Source: an uncultured Spirochaetales bacterium
Lineage (GTDB): Bacteria; Spirochaetota; Spirochaetia; DTKZ01
Length of the DNA stretch: 47,810 nt
Direction: 5' to 3'
Assembly: GCA_937991975.1 (NCBI GenBank)
Contig: CALKLC010000080.1
Coordinates: 1-47,810 of the forward strand
The notes under the pieces are model-generated. The model worked only from the letters and a program-made list of their open reading frames with translations. It did no database searches and was not told the DNA's origin. The position numbers and the translations under genes are program-made. Every line of letters starts with the position of its first letter. The stretch's first letter is position 1. This document shows positions 17,755 to 26,022 of this stretch, in pieces.

Positions 17755-18498
17755 ATGGAGTTGAAAGGTAAAGTTGCCCTTATTACAGGCGGAGGCACCG
17801 GGTTGGGACGTTCCATCGCGTTGCAACTGGCTCGCGAAGGGACTCACGTAATTATCAATTATTCTAGATCACAGGCCGAAGCAGAATCCACGGCGCAGGA
17901 AGTGCAGGCCCTCGGGGTAAAGGCGATTCCCCTGAAAGCGGATGTCTCCAACCCGACAGAGGGGGAAGGGATGATAAAAACGGTAGAGCGCGAGTTCGGC
18001 CGGTTGGACATTCTCATCAACAACGCGGGAACCACCAAGTATGTTTCCTTCTCCGATCTGGATGGGCTCCAGGAGGAAGATTTTATCCGATTGTTCAAAA
18101 CCAACTCCATGTCGAACTTTTTCCTTTCCCGGGCAGCGGCTCCCCTGATGAACCGGGGAGGCGGCGGGTGCATCATCAACACCGTGAGTATTGCAGGGAT
18201 TCGGCCAGCAGGGAGCAGTATCGCCTACTGCGTATCCAAGGCGGCCCAGATACACCTCACCAGGTGTTTGGCTGTTACCCTGGCCCCCACGATTCGGGTG
18301 AATGGAGTGGCCCCAGGTTTGCTTCTTACCCGCTGGGCATCAGGATTTTCCGAAGAACGAATCAAAGCCATGGAAAACAACGCTCTGTTAAAGAAAACTC
18401 CCAGTGTGGAAGAAACCGCTTCCACATACATCTACCTGGCTCGGAACGACAGTATCACCGGTCAGATCATCGTAGTGGACGCGGGGACAACCGTGTAG
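17755..18498 (+). CDS. Short-chain dehydrogenase/reductase (FabG-like)
   Basis: An NAD(P)-dependent oxidoreductase of the classical SDR family. The nucleotide loop is ITGGGTGLGRSIA near residue 12, followed by NNAG, the catalytic Ser in NTVSIAG, and the YxxxK pair in YCVSKAA. C-terminal VNGVAPG and QIIVVDAG also fit. About 247 residues. ATG at 17755 has AAGGAG eight bases ahead; a GTG three codons earlier overlaps that site. It is co-transcribed with the FadR-type regulator 15 bases downstream, which suggests a role in an inducible sugar-acid or organic-acid catabolic route rather than fatty-acid synthesis. Substrate unknown. Confidence 0.88.
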   Translation: MELKGKVALITGGGTGLGRSIALQLAREGTHVIINYSRSQAEAESTAQEVQALGVKAIPLKADVSNPTEGEGMIKTVEREFGRLDILINNAGTTKYVSFSDLDGLQEEDFIRLFKTNSMSNFFLSRAAAPLMNRGGGGCIINTVSIAGIRPAGSSIAYCVSKAAQIHLTRCLAVTLAPTIRVNGVAPGLLLTRWASGFSEERIKAMENNALLKKTPSVEETASTYIYLARNDSITGQIIVVDAGTTV

Positions 18499-18513
18499 TA
18501 CGGTGAGGGATCT

Positions 18514-19224
18514 ATGTATCAACGGATCGAAACGAAGGAACAACTATCAGCGGTAGTTGCGAAACAGATCAAAGATCTCATCCGGGAGCAACGGCTGAAA
18601 CCTGGGGACAAACTTCCCAATGAAATGGAGCTTTCCACGTTGTTCGGGGTGAGTCGGCCTACCATCCGGGAAGCGATGAAGAGCCTGATCTCCCAGAACG
18701 TCGTTTCGATCCGCCGGGGCCGAGGCACCTACATCGCCGAAACCCCCGGGATTGTGTCCGATCCCCTTGGATTCGATTTTATCCATACGGCAGACCTTCA
18801 GATCGCCCTCATCGAAGCGCGGCTCATCATCGAACCGGGCGCTGCCCGCCTCGCCGCCCGTAACGCCGAGCCGAAGGACATCGAGACAATGAGTAACCTC
18901 CTGTGCGAGATGGAAGAATCGATCCAGATGCACCAGGTCCGCATCACCAAAGAACTCGAGTTTCACCGCAGCATAGCCCGCGCAACCAAGAATCCCGTTA
19001 TCATCCGTATCGTACCGTTGATTGTGGAAGCGATCCAGAAAACCTACCGGGAAGCTCCTCGTACTACGGAAGATCACAGGCAAGCACTGGAAGAACACAG
19101 ACGGGTCCTCGAGGCAATTCAGTCCCACAACCTCGAGGCAGCCTACCAGGCTATGAAACAGCACCTGGAGAACAGCCTCCAGCGCACCCTATCGAAGAAG
19201 CAGGTTCGGGCTCCTTCAACATGA
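18514..19224 (+). CDS. FadR-subfamily GntR transcriptional regulator (FCD domain)
   Basis: A ligand-controlled DNA-binding regulator. The N-terminal winged helix-turn-helix reads LKPGDKLPNEMELSTLFGVSRPTIREAMKSL with RRGRGTYI as the wing (residues about 27-72). The C-terminal FCD domain follows with helices RLIIEPGAARLAARNA, ELEFHRSIARATKN and EEHRRVLEAI, which carry the Asp/His metal-site residues typical of the family. 236 residues. It follows the SDR gene by 15 bases with GAGG before its ATG. The likely targets are its own operon and the convergent tct operon. Its last codons and stop are part of a perfect 18-bp tandem duplication. Confidence 0.9.
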   Translation: MYQRIETKEQLSAVVAKQIKDLIREQRLKPGDKLPNEMELSTLFGVSRPTIREAMKSLISQNVVSIRRGRGTYIAETPGIVSDPLGFDFIHTADLQIALIEARLIIEPGAARLAARNAEPKDIETMSNLLCEMEESIQMHQVRITKELEFHRSIARATKNPVIIRIVPLIVEAIQKTYREAPRTTEDHRQALEEHRRVLEAIQSHNLEAAYQAMKQHLENSLQRTLSKKQVRAPST

Positions 19225-19251
19225 TCTGTAGGATCAACATGATCTGTAGGA
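19216..19251 (+). repeat. Perfect 18-bp tandem duplication across the fadR stop
   Basis: TCAACATGATCTGTAGGA occurs twice in direct succession (19216-19233 and 19234-19251). The first copy contains the TGA stop of the upstream regulator gene. Confidence 0.9.
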
Positions 19252-19302
19252 ACTGACATTGCCAGGTGGACATCGCCACCCATATACGCCACGAAACGAC
19301 AA

Positions 19303-19322
19303 ATAACAATTTTGGCACCACT
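19303..19322 (+). repeat. Dispersed 22-bp repeat, copy 1 (right-end orientation)
   Basis: Contains ACAATTTTGGCACCACT (19306-19322), the right part of the dispersed repeat. It sits a few bases past the tctA stop codon; no partner in the opposite orientation is near. Confidence 0.75.
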
Positions 19323-19324
19323 CA

Positions 19325-20800
19325 TTAACCCTTTGATCGGGCCCTGTGGATCCCCCTGAAGGAATACCACACGGAAAAAATCGCTAACCCGTAGAACAAA
19401 AGAGCGATGGGTGATTTAAAAAGCACTGTCCAATCCCCGTGGGAAATGATCAACGCCCTTCCCAGTTCTCGTTCAGCCATGGGCCCGAGAATCAACCCCA
19501 GAATCGTGGGAGCGGCAGCGAATCCATGCTTTTTCATGAAGTAGCCCAGGAGGCCGAACACAATCGCCAGACCCATATCGTACACACTGTTCCCGTACGA
19601 ATACGCTCCCAGAAAACAGAGGGCCAGTACGATGGGATACAGGATCCCCACCGGCACTTTCAGCACCCTGGGGAAGAGAGGAATGGTAATGAGCCCGAGA
19701 GCGAGGATAAGGAACTGGGCGATCATGAACCCGGCGAACAGAGCATGGATAATATGGGGGGTCTGGCTAAAGAGGAGAGGTCCCGGACGTACACCGATCA
19801 ACAGGAGCGCTCCCAGCATCACGGCCGTTACCACATCCCCCGGAATCCCCAGGGTGAGCATCGGGATCATAGCCCCTCCCGTGGTTCCGTTATTGGCTGA
19901 TTCAGGTGCGGCAATACCCGCCAACTCTCCGGTGCCGAAGGTTTCTGGATGTTTGGAAAACCGCCTTGCTTCGTTATATGCCATGAAGGAGGCGATGGCC
20001 CCGCCTGTTCCGGGAATGATGCCAATGATTGTCCCCAGGAGGGAAGAACCAAGGATGACGGGGATCAAATCCTTTAATTCTGTCCAGGAAGGCAAACTAC
20101 TGCGCACCTTCTCCACGTGGGGAATCGCTTTTTTCCCCAACTCTGCCAGCTGGGCAAACACTTCGGAGAATGCAAACAACCCGATCAATACGGGTACCAT
20201 GGAAAATCCTGTGAGTAGGCGGGTAATTCCGAATGTGAATCTGGGTGTCCCGAGAGTCGGATCCAGGCCCACCATGGCAAGTAGCAGACCGAAGAACCCC
20301 GACAAAAGCCCTTTCAGGAGGGACGATGCAGAAACACTCGCCATGATGGTCAGGCCGAAGATCATCAAGGCAAAGTATTCGGCGGGGCCGAACTTTAAGG
20401 CGAGTCTGGCCAGTTGGGGGGCCAGCAGGATCAAGCAGAGAGTGGAGATGACTCCCCCTGCCGTAGAAGCGATTGTAGAAACCGCCAATGCCTTCCCCGC
20501 TTTCCCCTGCTTTGCCAGCGGATACCCATCGAGAACTGTAGCGGCCGCCGAGGGAGTCCCGGGTGTAGAAATGAGGATCGCCGATATGGATCCCCCGTAC
20601 ATGGATCCGCAGAACATTCCGCTCATCATGATCAACGCTTCCGCCGGCTCTACGTAAAGCAGGAAGGGCAACAGGAGAATGATCCCTGTCGAACCCGAAA
20701 GTCCCGGCAAGGCTCCCACCAGGATTCCTCCCGCGACTCCGATAAAGAGGAATGGGAAATGAGTTACCACATATAGGATTCCTTCGATTGCTGCCTGCAT
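19325..20800 (-). CDS. tctA: Tripartite tricarboxylate transporter, large membrane subunit TctA
   Basis: The 12-TM channel subunit of a tripartite tricarboxylate transporter, in the inner membrane. 491 residues, normal. Conserved glycine/proline-rich loops are visible: PGLSGSTGIILLLPF near the N-terminus, GGSISAILISTPGTPSAAATVLDGYPLAKQGKAGKAL split across the first re-entrant region, IGIIPGTGGAIASFMAYNEARR and AAPESANNGTTGGAMIPMLTLGIPG in the second half. It follows tctB by 18 bases; tctC is upstream in the same direction. Likely substrates are citrate or other di- and tricarboxylates. The dispersed repeat copy 1 lies immediately past its stop. Confidence 0.93.
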   Translation of the reverse strand: MQAAIEGILYVVTHFPFLFIGVAGGILVGALPGLSGSTGIILLLPFLLYVEPAEALIMMSGMFCGSMYGGSISAILISTPGTPSAAATVLDGYPLAKQGKAGKALAVSTIASTAGGVISTLCLILLAPQLARLALKFGPAEYFALMIFGLTIMASVSASSLLKGLLSGFFGLLLAMVGLDPTLGTPRFTFGITRLLTGFSMVPVLIGLFAFSEVFAQLAELGKKAIPHVEKVRSSLPSWTELKDLIPVILGSSLLGTIIGIIPGTGGAIASFMAYNEARRFSKHPETFGTGELAGIAAPESANNGTTGGAMIPMLTLGIPGDVVTAVMLGALLLIGVRPGPLLFSQTPHIIHALFAGFMIAQFLILALGLITIPLFPRVLKVPVGILYPIVLALCFLGAYSYGNSVYDMGLAIVFGLLGYFMKKHGFAAAPTILGLILGPMAERELGRALIISHGDWTVLFKSPIALLFYGLAIFSVWYSFRGIHRARSKG

Positions 20801-20818
20801 ATAGATGCTTCCTTTCTT

Positions 20819-21292
20819 CTACCAGAGAGATGAAACAGGGAGAGGAACTCGAAAGATGATCCGGAACAACCAGAACAGAATTGCGGTACTGAGGAGAGAA
20901 ACCAGCAGGATCCTCCAAACTCTCCGCTCCCCGAATAGAACCATCGAACCCGCAAGAAACGGCGGTGTGGCTACCAGATACCCAACGGTATCGATGATGG
21001 CAACATAACCCAGGGCAACTAAAAACATCCCCCCAACCCTCTGTAATGCAGCGGAACGGAAAGCCTCCTTAAACCCTTTCCCTTTCTCTTTCTCTTTCTC
21101 TTTCTCTTTCCGCGATCGTACGCTGGAGGTTACTAGCCCAACTGACAGAGCAAAGAAACATAAGCTGACGAAACGAGGGTACACCCTGGGATCGAGTCCG
21201 CGCTGTTCCGAGGGGAGAGAAAAGGTCGATAAGAAAAAAACCACTGCCAGAATGGCAGTACTGGTACCGTAGAGAATGTTCAATTTGGACAT
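20819..21292 (-). CDS. tctB: Tripartite tricarboxylate transporter, small membrane subunit TctB
   Basis: The 4-TM small subunit that pairs with TctA. Hydrophobic segments are visible near residues 5-22, 40-58, 85-103 and 120-150. ATG at 21292 (MSKLNILYG) is preferred, with AGGA about nine bases upstream; an open extension to 21340 has no ribosome site. About 157 residues. The loop between helices 2 and 3 contains an in-frame hexanucleotide repeat that encodes alternating Lys-Glu (KEKEKEKEKGKG), so copy-number slippage would change loop length without breaking the frame. Confidence 0.85.
   Translation of the reverse strand: MSKLNILYGTSTAILAVVFFLSTFSLPSEQRGLDPRVYPRFVSLCFFALSVGLVTSSVRSRKEKEKEKEKGKGFKEAFRSAALQRVGGMFLVALGYVAIIDTVGYLVATPPFLAGSMVLFGERRVWRILLVSLLSTAILFWLFRIIFRVPLPVSSLW
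21082..21110. repeat. Hexanucleotide tandem repeat inside tctB
   Basis: CTTTCT is repeated almost five times in a row. Because the unit is six bases, gain or loss of units keeps the tctB frame and only adds or removes Lys-Glu pairs in a cytoplasmic-type charged loop. Confidence 0.9.
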
Positions 21293-21393
21293 GGTTTGAA
21301 TCCTGATCGAAGCTTTGAAGTACCCTGCCCCTCGACTCATGGGACGGGAGGCAGGGTCTTACTGTTGAGATTGCCTGGTATCCCAAGGGTAGC

Positions 21394-22380
21394 TTATTTA
21401 TACTTACTACCCAGCTTTGCAGACTTCACGATCGTTTCGTAGAACTGGTTTTCCTGTTCCACGAGTTTCTTGAAATCCTCCGTACTTCGGTAGTCCAGGA
21501 TGATTCCTGCCTTATCCGCCAGTGCTTTGAACTCCGGATCGTCCATCGCAGCCTTGAACGCATCGTGGATCTTCTTGATCCGTTCCGGGGGAGTTCCCTT
21601 CAGAGCGGCCAGCCCTCTCCACTGTCCCATGACGAAATCGATCCCCTGTTCCTTCGCAGTCGGATAATCAGGGAACTGGGCCAGTCTCTTTTCGGTGAAC
21701 ACTCCGAGACACTTCAGCTGGCCCGCTGCAAGCTGTGCAACCCCTTCCGGAGGTCCAACCGTAATAGCGTCTACCTGGCCGGCTACCGCCGCTGTAACGG
21801 TGGGCCCGCCCCCTGCATGGGGCACATGGTTGAACTTGCACCCCGCCACTGATTCGAATGCAAGGGCGATCATGTGGGTTCCCCCTCCGGAACCGGCATT
21901 CCCCAGGTTCACCTGGCCCGGCCGTTTTTTGGCATCTGCCACCAGATCCCGCAGGTCTTTATAGGGCGATTTTGCCGGTGCCAGGAACCATACAGGGGCG
22001 GTGGAAATATTGATGATGGGCTCAAAGGAAGATGCATCATAGGGTGTTTGCTGCATGTGGGTAACCGTGATCGACGGAGTAGCCCAGGCCACGATATAGT
22101 GCCCATCCGGTTTCTTCGTCAGCGCTTCCACGTATCCAGGTACTGCCGCCCCACCTGGTTTATTGGTGATAATAATTGGTACTCCCAGATACTTGGGGAT
22201 CACCGTAGAAAAGGTACGGAACACGATATCCGTCGCTCCTCCCGCAGCCCAAGCAATCATGATCTCCACTTCCCTCGTGGGGAATTTTTCTTCCTGTTTC
22301 CCTTCTGCTGCCACAGAGAACACAAGAGATAGAAAGATCATGCCCATAATCCCAATCTGAACGAGCCTTTTTAATCTCAT
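21394..22380 (-). CDS. tctC: Tripartite tricarboxylate transporter substrate-binding protein TctC (Bug family)
   Basis: The periplasmic solute-binding protein of the TctABC transporter. The N-terminus has a short basic start and hydrophobic run ending FSVAAEG, a Sec signal peptide. The Bug-family pattern is present: [47 protein letters not shown] and [22 protein letters not shown]. 328 residues. GGAGGGAG stands directly ahead of ATG 22380. Order of transcription is tctC, tctB, tctA. The M24-fold gene lies 87 bases upstream in the same direction, but a separate -10 box and dyad lie in that gap. Confidence 0.93.
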   Translation of the reverse strand: MRLKRLVQIGIMGMIFLSLVFSVAAEGKQEEKFPTREVEIMIAWAAGGATDIVFRTFSTVIPKYLGVPIIITNKPGGAAVPGYVEALTKKPDGHYIVAWATPSITVTHMQQTPYDASSFEPIINISTAPVWFLAPAKSPYKDLRDLVADAKKRPGQVNLGNAGSGGGTHMIALAFESVAGCKFNHVPHAGGGPTVTAAVAGQVDAITVGPPEGVAQLAAGQLKCLGVFTEKRLAQFPDYPTAKEQGIDFVMGQWRGLAALKGTPPERIKKIHDAFKAAMDDPEFKALADKAGIILDYRSTEDFKKLVEQENQFYETIVKSAKLGSKYK

Positions 22381-22409
22381 AACTCCCTCCTCTTCTTAGA
22401 AATGCTTTT

Positions 22410-22439
22410 ATTATACCACCTTTCTACCAGGGGGTGGTA
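22410..22439 (-). promoter_or_regulatory. tctC promoter region with overlapping dyad
   Basis: On the minus strand TATAAT (22410-22415) is overlapped by one arm of an inverted repeat: GGTGGTA (22433-22439 on the plus strand) and TACCACC (22414-22420). No good -35 box is seen at 17 bases, which suits a controlled promoter. A regulator bound to the dyad would cover the -10 box. Confidence 0.4.
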
Positions 22440-22467
22440 CTGCTCAACATTTTCCTGATGCACCCCT

Positions 22468-23568
22468 CTACACCTCCAGAATATCCGGCCGTCGGAAGGT
22501 GTATCCCCCCACCTCCATCTGTAGTACAGGGTAGACGACGGGTTCGGAGAGTACAATGGGCCCCTTCGAGGTGGCGAGTATGGTATCCTCGCTCTTCGTG
22601 CCGCTGATGGAGGGGTTCCAGGTGAAGGCTTGATTCTCCTGAACAATTTCAGTGGTTTGCCACGTGACCCGGTAGTCCCGAGGCATGTATCCGATGGATC
22701 CACCCTGATGGTGCAGTTCCCATTCGTTGGGATACCCCAGTTGTTTGTACGCTTCGATCCCTGCCTTGAAAGCCTCCACCACAGGTCGACCCGGTAGCGT
22801 TGCAGCCATGATCACCGAATCGATGTATACGTTATCCTTGTACTGCTTGCGCAAGGCTGGGGGTACTTTCCCCAACTGGGCAAAGCGGGTAAGGGAAACA
22901 ATCAACCCTCCCTTGCGTGTGTTGACACTCAGCATGGCCCGGTTTTCGATACGCCGTTCGGTGGTGATGGGATGACGGAACGAAGCGATCCGATCATCCG
23001 CCGCACAAAAGGCGATGACGAAATCGATCCGATGCTCCCACAGCTTCTGGGAAAGCCTGCCGATTACCTGGCATTCCTTTTCCCCCCGTTTCAGTTGCTG
23101 GAGGGTTTCTTCCGCCGCCCGGGAAGAGAGACGAGCCAGCTCCCGTATCCGTTCTACCTCCCAGGGAGTCAGCGAATACCGCAGCCGGGCAATTTCCCCC
23201 GACACATCCATCGCTCCAGGGAACCCATAATCGGCTGCAATGTTTGATCCGCCCAGTTCCTTTACAATGGCTGTCTCCCGCTCATCATGCCAGGGGAAGG
23301 AACGGATTTCGTACCCCTGGGCAGGAAGCTCTGCTTCCTTTTCCATCCGTACCGCTTCGATATTGTTACTGACCGCATAGGCCTTTTCCGGGGTAAGCAG
23401 CAACCCCACACCCCCCAACTCAGTCGCAATGTTTACGTAACTGATCTCGCCGCCTGTCAACCAGCTGAAGTTTGCCTGCCGTTTCAAATACACAGCACTG
23501 AACTTCCGTTCTTCCATGAACCGCCGAATCCGGTTCTGTTTTTCTTGAATCTCTTCTTTAATGAACAT
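22468..23568 (-). CDS. M24 (pita-bread fold) hydrolase-like protein without metal ligands
   Basis: 366 residues with the creatinase/aminopeptidase P two-domain layout: a creatinase-N-like domain (residues 1-130) with YLKRQANFSWLTGG, and a pita-bread C-terminal domain. The five metal ligands of M24 peptidases are mostly missing: the usual DxG / D pair reads SVNTRKGGLIVSLTRF, the IEPG glutamate reads TWNPSI, while the HHQGG His and the last SEDTI acidic residues remain. Creatinase itself is a metal-free member of the fold, so a non-peptidase hydrolase acting on a guanidino or amide compound is possible. The neighbouring TctABC, SDR and FadR genes suggest that it processes the imported carboxylate. 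Its promoter appears leaderless. Confidence 0.75.
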   Translation of the reverse strand: MFIKEEIQEKQNRIRRFMEERKFSAVYLKRQANFSWLTGGEISYVNIATELGGVGLLLTPEKAYAVSNNIEAVRMEKEAELPAQGYEIRSFPWHDERETAIVKELGGSNIAADYGFPGAMDVSGEIARLRYSLTPWEVERIRELARLSSRAAEETLQQLKRGEKECQVIGRLSQKLWEHRIDFVIAFCAADDRIASFRHPITTERRIENRAMLSVNTRKGGLIVSLTRFAQLGKVPPALRKQYKDNVYIDSVIMAATLPGRPVVEAFKAGIEAYKQLGYPNEWELHHQGGSIGYMPRDYRVTWQTTEIVQENQAFTWNPSISGTKSEDTILATSKGPIVLSEPVVYPVLQMEVGGYTFRRPDILEV

Positions 23569-23574
23569 GGTTCC

Positions 23575-23603
23575 ATCTTATGGTGTAAGACGTCTGCTGT
23601 CAA
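23575..23603 (-). promoter_or_regulatory. Promoter of the M24-like gene, probably leaderless
   Basis: TTGACA (23598-23603), 17 bases, TAAGAT (23575-23580), then six bases to the ATG at 23568. An AGACGTCT palindrome lies inside the spacer and could be an operator. Confidence 0.6.
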
Positions 23604-23719
23604 TAGAAAAGGAATGCTAAAATTTACGGGGACTCCAAAACGAAATCCCGGTGCTGCCCCCGCCGATGGAATTCTTTACGGTTAGCTCAGTTTGGATGAA
23701 TCGACACCCTCCCCTATGC

Positions 23720-23748
23720 TTGACAAACCCCGCCCCCGCTCTTAGAGT
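23720..23748 (+). promoter_or_regulatory. Promoter of the Uma2 gene
   Basis: TTGACA (23720-23725), 17 bases, TAGAGT (23743-23748). The predicted leader of about 30 bases includes the GGAGGT site of the gene. Confidence 0.55.
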
Positions 23749-23786
23749 TGAAAACAAAGAACCCGCAAGGACCTATCGGAGGTCAC

Positions 23787-24383
23787 ATGGCCGAAAATCG
23801 TCCAATCGAAGGCACAAATCCATTGAAGCCCCCCATCAGATACACCTACAAAGACTACCTCCAGTGGCCGGAGGATGAACGGTGGGAATTGATCGAGGGA
23901 ATTGCATATTCTATGAGCCCTGCTCCTAACCGCCGGCACCAGGGAATCCATCGAGAAATAATGGGGCAACTCATTTCTTATTTCAAAGGGAAACCTTGTA
24001 AGCTTTACCCTGCGCCCATCGATGTTTTCCTGCCTGAAACGGATGATTCTCCCGACGACATTTCTACCATTGTACAGCCCGATATCCTTGTGGTGTGCGA
24101 CCCTGCAAAGCTAAAAGAGGTGGGCATCCTGGGAGCGCCCGACTTCATCATCGAAATTCTATCCCCCGCCACAGCCTTTCGGGATCAATCAAAGAAGAAA
24201 CTCCTGTACGAAAAACATGGAGTAAAGGAATACTGGATTGTGAACCCGGAAACTCTCGAGGCCCTTATCTATCGGCTGAAAGGAGATCGATACGAGCTCC
24301 CGGTGGCAGCCGATCTCAGGCACCCTACGCCGGTCTCCCTGTTCCCCGGACTGGAACTGTCTGTACAGGAAGAGGAGATATAA
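23787..24383 (+). CDS. Uma2-family PD-(D/E)XK endonuclease-like protein
   Basis: The Uma2 (DUF820) family has the restriction-endonuclease fold; its biological role is not settled. Visible family marks are WELIEGIAYSMSPAP, HREIMGQL, then the nuclease core VQPDILVVCD, GAPDFIIEILSP and DQSKKKLLYEKHGVKEYWIVNP, giving the D, ExL and K positions. About 198 residues. ATG at 23787 follows CGGAGGTCAC; upstream in-frame codons overlap the promoter. The gene stands alone. Immediately after its stop lies an 11-bp tandem duplication. Uma2 genes are often multicopy and mobile. Confidence 0.85.
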   Translation: MAENRPIEGTNPLKPPIRYTYKDYLQWPEDERWELIEGIAYSMSPAPNRRHQGIHREIMGQLISYFKGKPCKLYPAPIDVFLPETDDSPDDISTIVQPDILVVCDPAKLKEVGILGAPDFIIEILSPATAFRDQSKKKLLYEKHGVKEYWIVNPETLEALIYRLKGDRYELPVAADLRHPTPVSLFPGLELSVQEEEI

Positions 24384-24392
24384 CCTATCTAT

Positions 24393-24414
24393 ATAAGCGC
24401 GAAATAAGCGCGAA
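24393..24414 (+). repeat. 11-bp tandem duplication after the Uma2 gene
   Basis: ATAAGCGCGAA occurs twice in direct succession (24393-24403 and 24404-24414), ten bases past the Uma2 stop. Confidence 0.85.
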
Positions 24415-24498
24415 ACTTCGAAAAGGAGAAATCCTTAGCGAAGCATCTTGATTAGGGGCTCGAAGAAATCTTTTCCTGGGGAATATGGGGGGAACGGT

Positions 24499-25233
24499 AT
24501 GGCAGTAAGAAAGACTTGTAACATTTCATGGTTTCTATGGGCTGTGCTCATTTGGGTAGTTTTATCTCTCACAGGTTGCGAAACCCTCTTGAAAGAGACC
24601 CCAGCGGAATCAACGGAAGAATCAACCGAAAGCACGAATACTCTTTTTTATCGCAGGTACACGGAAACACGGTTCTCAATGGACAATACTCTGCAAAGCT
24701 ATTTCCTGTACAACTACGACAACAAAGGCCTGCTTTTATCTACTCAGAATTATTCTCCCACTTCAACCAACTTAAATCTAATCGAGTACGATGCACAAAA
24801 TAGAAGGATCCGAGAAAGAAGTGTTTCTTCATTGGGGAACTCCTCGACCCGCACGTACACGTACCTGACGATCGGTCAAAACGCAGGCAAACGCGAAAAA
24901 CGGCAAGACTTTGACAAGGACGGGAACTTGTTCCAGTATCAGATCTACCTATACGATTCCTCCGGTCGATTCTCCGGAGTTCAAATCTACGATTCATCAG
25001 ATACTCTTCAGTACCAGGCAACCGTTGAGTACGGAACAAATGGGAAGCAGATTTCCGGCTATCGATCAGATGCCTCCAACACAACAGTGGAACTTTATAC
25101 ATACGACTACAACGAACGGGGACTTTTAAGCAGAAAAAACACAAAGGATCCCGATGGCGTCCTAATGTCCTACATCATCTATTCCTATGAACAAGGCTCG
25201 CTGATAGGCGATCAGATGGCATACTTCTACTAA
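24499..25233 (+). CDS. Lipoprotein with YD/RHS-like beta repeats
   Basis: An exported lipoprotein of unknown role. ATG at 24499 is preferred (GGGGGGAAC upstream). The N-terminus has a hydrophobic run and the lipobox LTGC near residues 24-27 from this start, followed by a Ser/Thr/Glu linker. The rest is built from repeated segments of about 20 residues with a Y-D core: LYNYDNKGLL, IEYDAQNRRI, YLYDSSGRF, VEYGTNGKQI, YTYDYNERGLL, YSYEQGSL. These resemble YD or MORN-like repeats of surface proteins, which bind carbohydrate or form shells. About 244 residues, short for an RHS protein, so probably a stand-alone surface lipoprotein. Its stop lies in a 10-bp tandem repeat. Confidence 0.75.
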   Translation: MAVRKTCNISWFLWAVLIWVVLSLTGCETLLKETPAESTEESTESTNTLFYRRYTETRFSMDNTLQSYFLYNYDNKGLLLSTQNYSPTSTNLNLIEYDAQNRRIRERSVSSLGNSSTRTYTYLTIGQNAGKREKRQDFDKDGNLFQYQIYLYDSSGRFSGVQIYDSSDTLQYQATVEYGTNGKQISGYRSDASNTTVELYTYDYNERGLLSRKNTKDPDGVLMSYIIYSYEQGSLIGDQMAYFY

Positions 25234-25250
25234 CTTCGTTTAACTTCGTT
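25231..25250. repeat. 10-bp tandem duplication that supplies stop codons on both strands
   Basis: TAACTTCGTT occurs twice (25231-25240, 25241-25250). The first TAA is the stop of the lipoprotein gene; on the other strand the TTA at 25240-25242 across the junction is the stop of the CPBP gene. Confidence 0.9.
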
Positions 25251-26022
25251 GTAAACGGCCTGCGATGTGGAGAGCGCACACTGTTTTTAGAAGCAGGGCG
25301 ATCCCCTCCGCTAAAGTTCCTGTCTCGAATGCCATACCCCAGAAGTTGCCGCTCCAATGGAACAGGATTGCTGCTGCAACGCTTCCCTTCGTAGAGAAGA
25401 ACAGCCAGGTGTACAGAAGGGTATTGGGGAAAAAATCCAGTAAATAGAACAGGAGCCGCAACGGCTCCTTCAACAGATCACCGAGTGGGTATCCTGGAAT
25501 GAAAAATAGGGGGATGTGCCAGAGACACCAGAAACACGATATCAGCCCGGAAGCGTAGATGGATGAAACACTTCTAAGGAGAGCAGGAAGCCCGTACCCC
25601 CGCCAACCGATTTCTTCCGGCACCGGGCCGAATAAGAACACCAGTGCAGCGAAGGGTATGAGTTTCAGGGGGGAATGGAACTCCTCTCTCGGGATCAACT
25701 GTTTTTCCGGTGCTCCTAGCAGGATAGAGCCGCAAATCGAAAGGACCTGGAGGATCAAGGGAAAGGCGAATAAAAAGATCCAGGGTTTCCAGGATCCTGA
25801 CCCAAACAGGAAAAGTCTGCTTTTGAAATCTTTCCATACAGATCTGGATTCTCCCCACGTAAGGAATCCCATAGCAGATACAGAAGGCCCGAGGCCTCCT
25901 GCCGCTAGGAGAATGATCCCTAAAAGGCTACCTGCTTTTATATTAGCTGTCACAGAAAGGCTCCAGAAAAACCATGAGAACCCGATGGCAACCAGAAAGA
26001 ATCCCAGGGGATACCTATACAT
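25240..26022 (-). CDS. CPBP-family intramembrane metalloprotease (CAAX-like)
   Basis: A polytopic inner-membrane protein of the CPBP (Abi/Rce1) family. The catalytic motif EEIGWRGYGLPALL (EExxxR) and the second-site FWCLWHIPLFF His are both present, with further hydrophobic helices on either side; about seven TM segments in 260 residues. It starts within the stop of the upstream barrel gene (TGATG overlap), so the two are translationally coupled. The partner suggests it may process or protect an envelope protein. In other bacteria CPBP enzymes mature bacteriocins or cleave prenylated-like substrates; the substrate here is unknown. Confidence 0.88.
   Translation of the reverse strand: MYRYPLGFFLVAIGFSWFFWSLSVTANIKAGSLLGIILLAAGGLGPSVSAMGFLTWGESRSVWKDFKSRLFLFGSGSWKPWIFLFAFPLILQVLSICGSILLGAPEKQLIPREEFHSPLKLIPFAALVFLFGPVPEEIGWRGYGLPALLRSVSSIYASGLISCFWCLWHIPLFFIPGYPLGDLLKEPLRLLFYLLDFFPNTLLYTWLFFSTKGSVAAAILFHWSGNFWGMAFETGTLAEGIALLLKTVCALHIAGRLQRS

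Noticed and set aside
19632-20657. A 341-codon open frame on the plus strand opposite tctA.
   Set aside because: It is a shadow of tctA. The translation is Arg/Pro/Ser-rich with no motif, and TctA on the other strand is certain.
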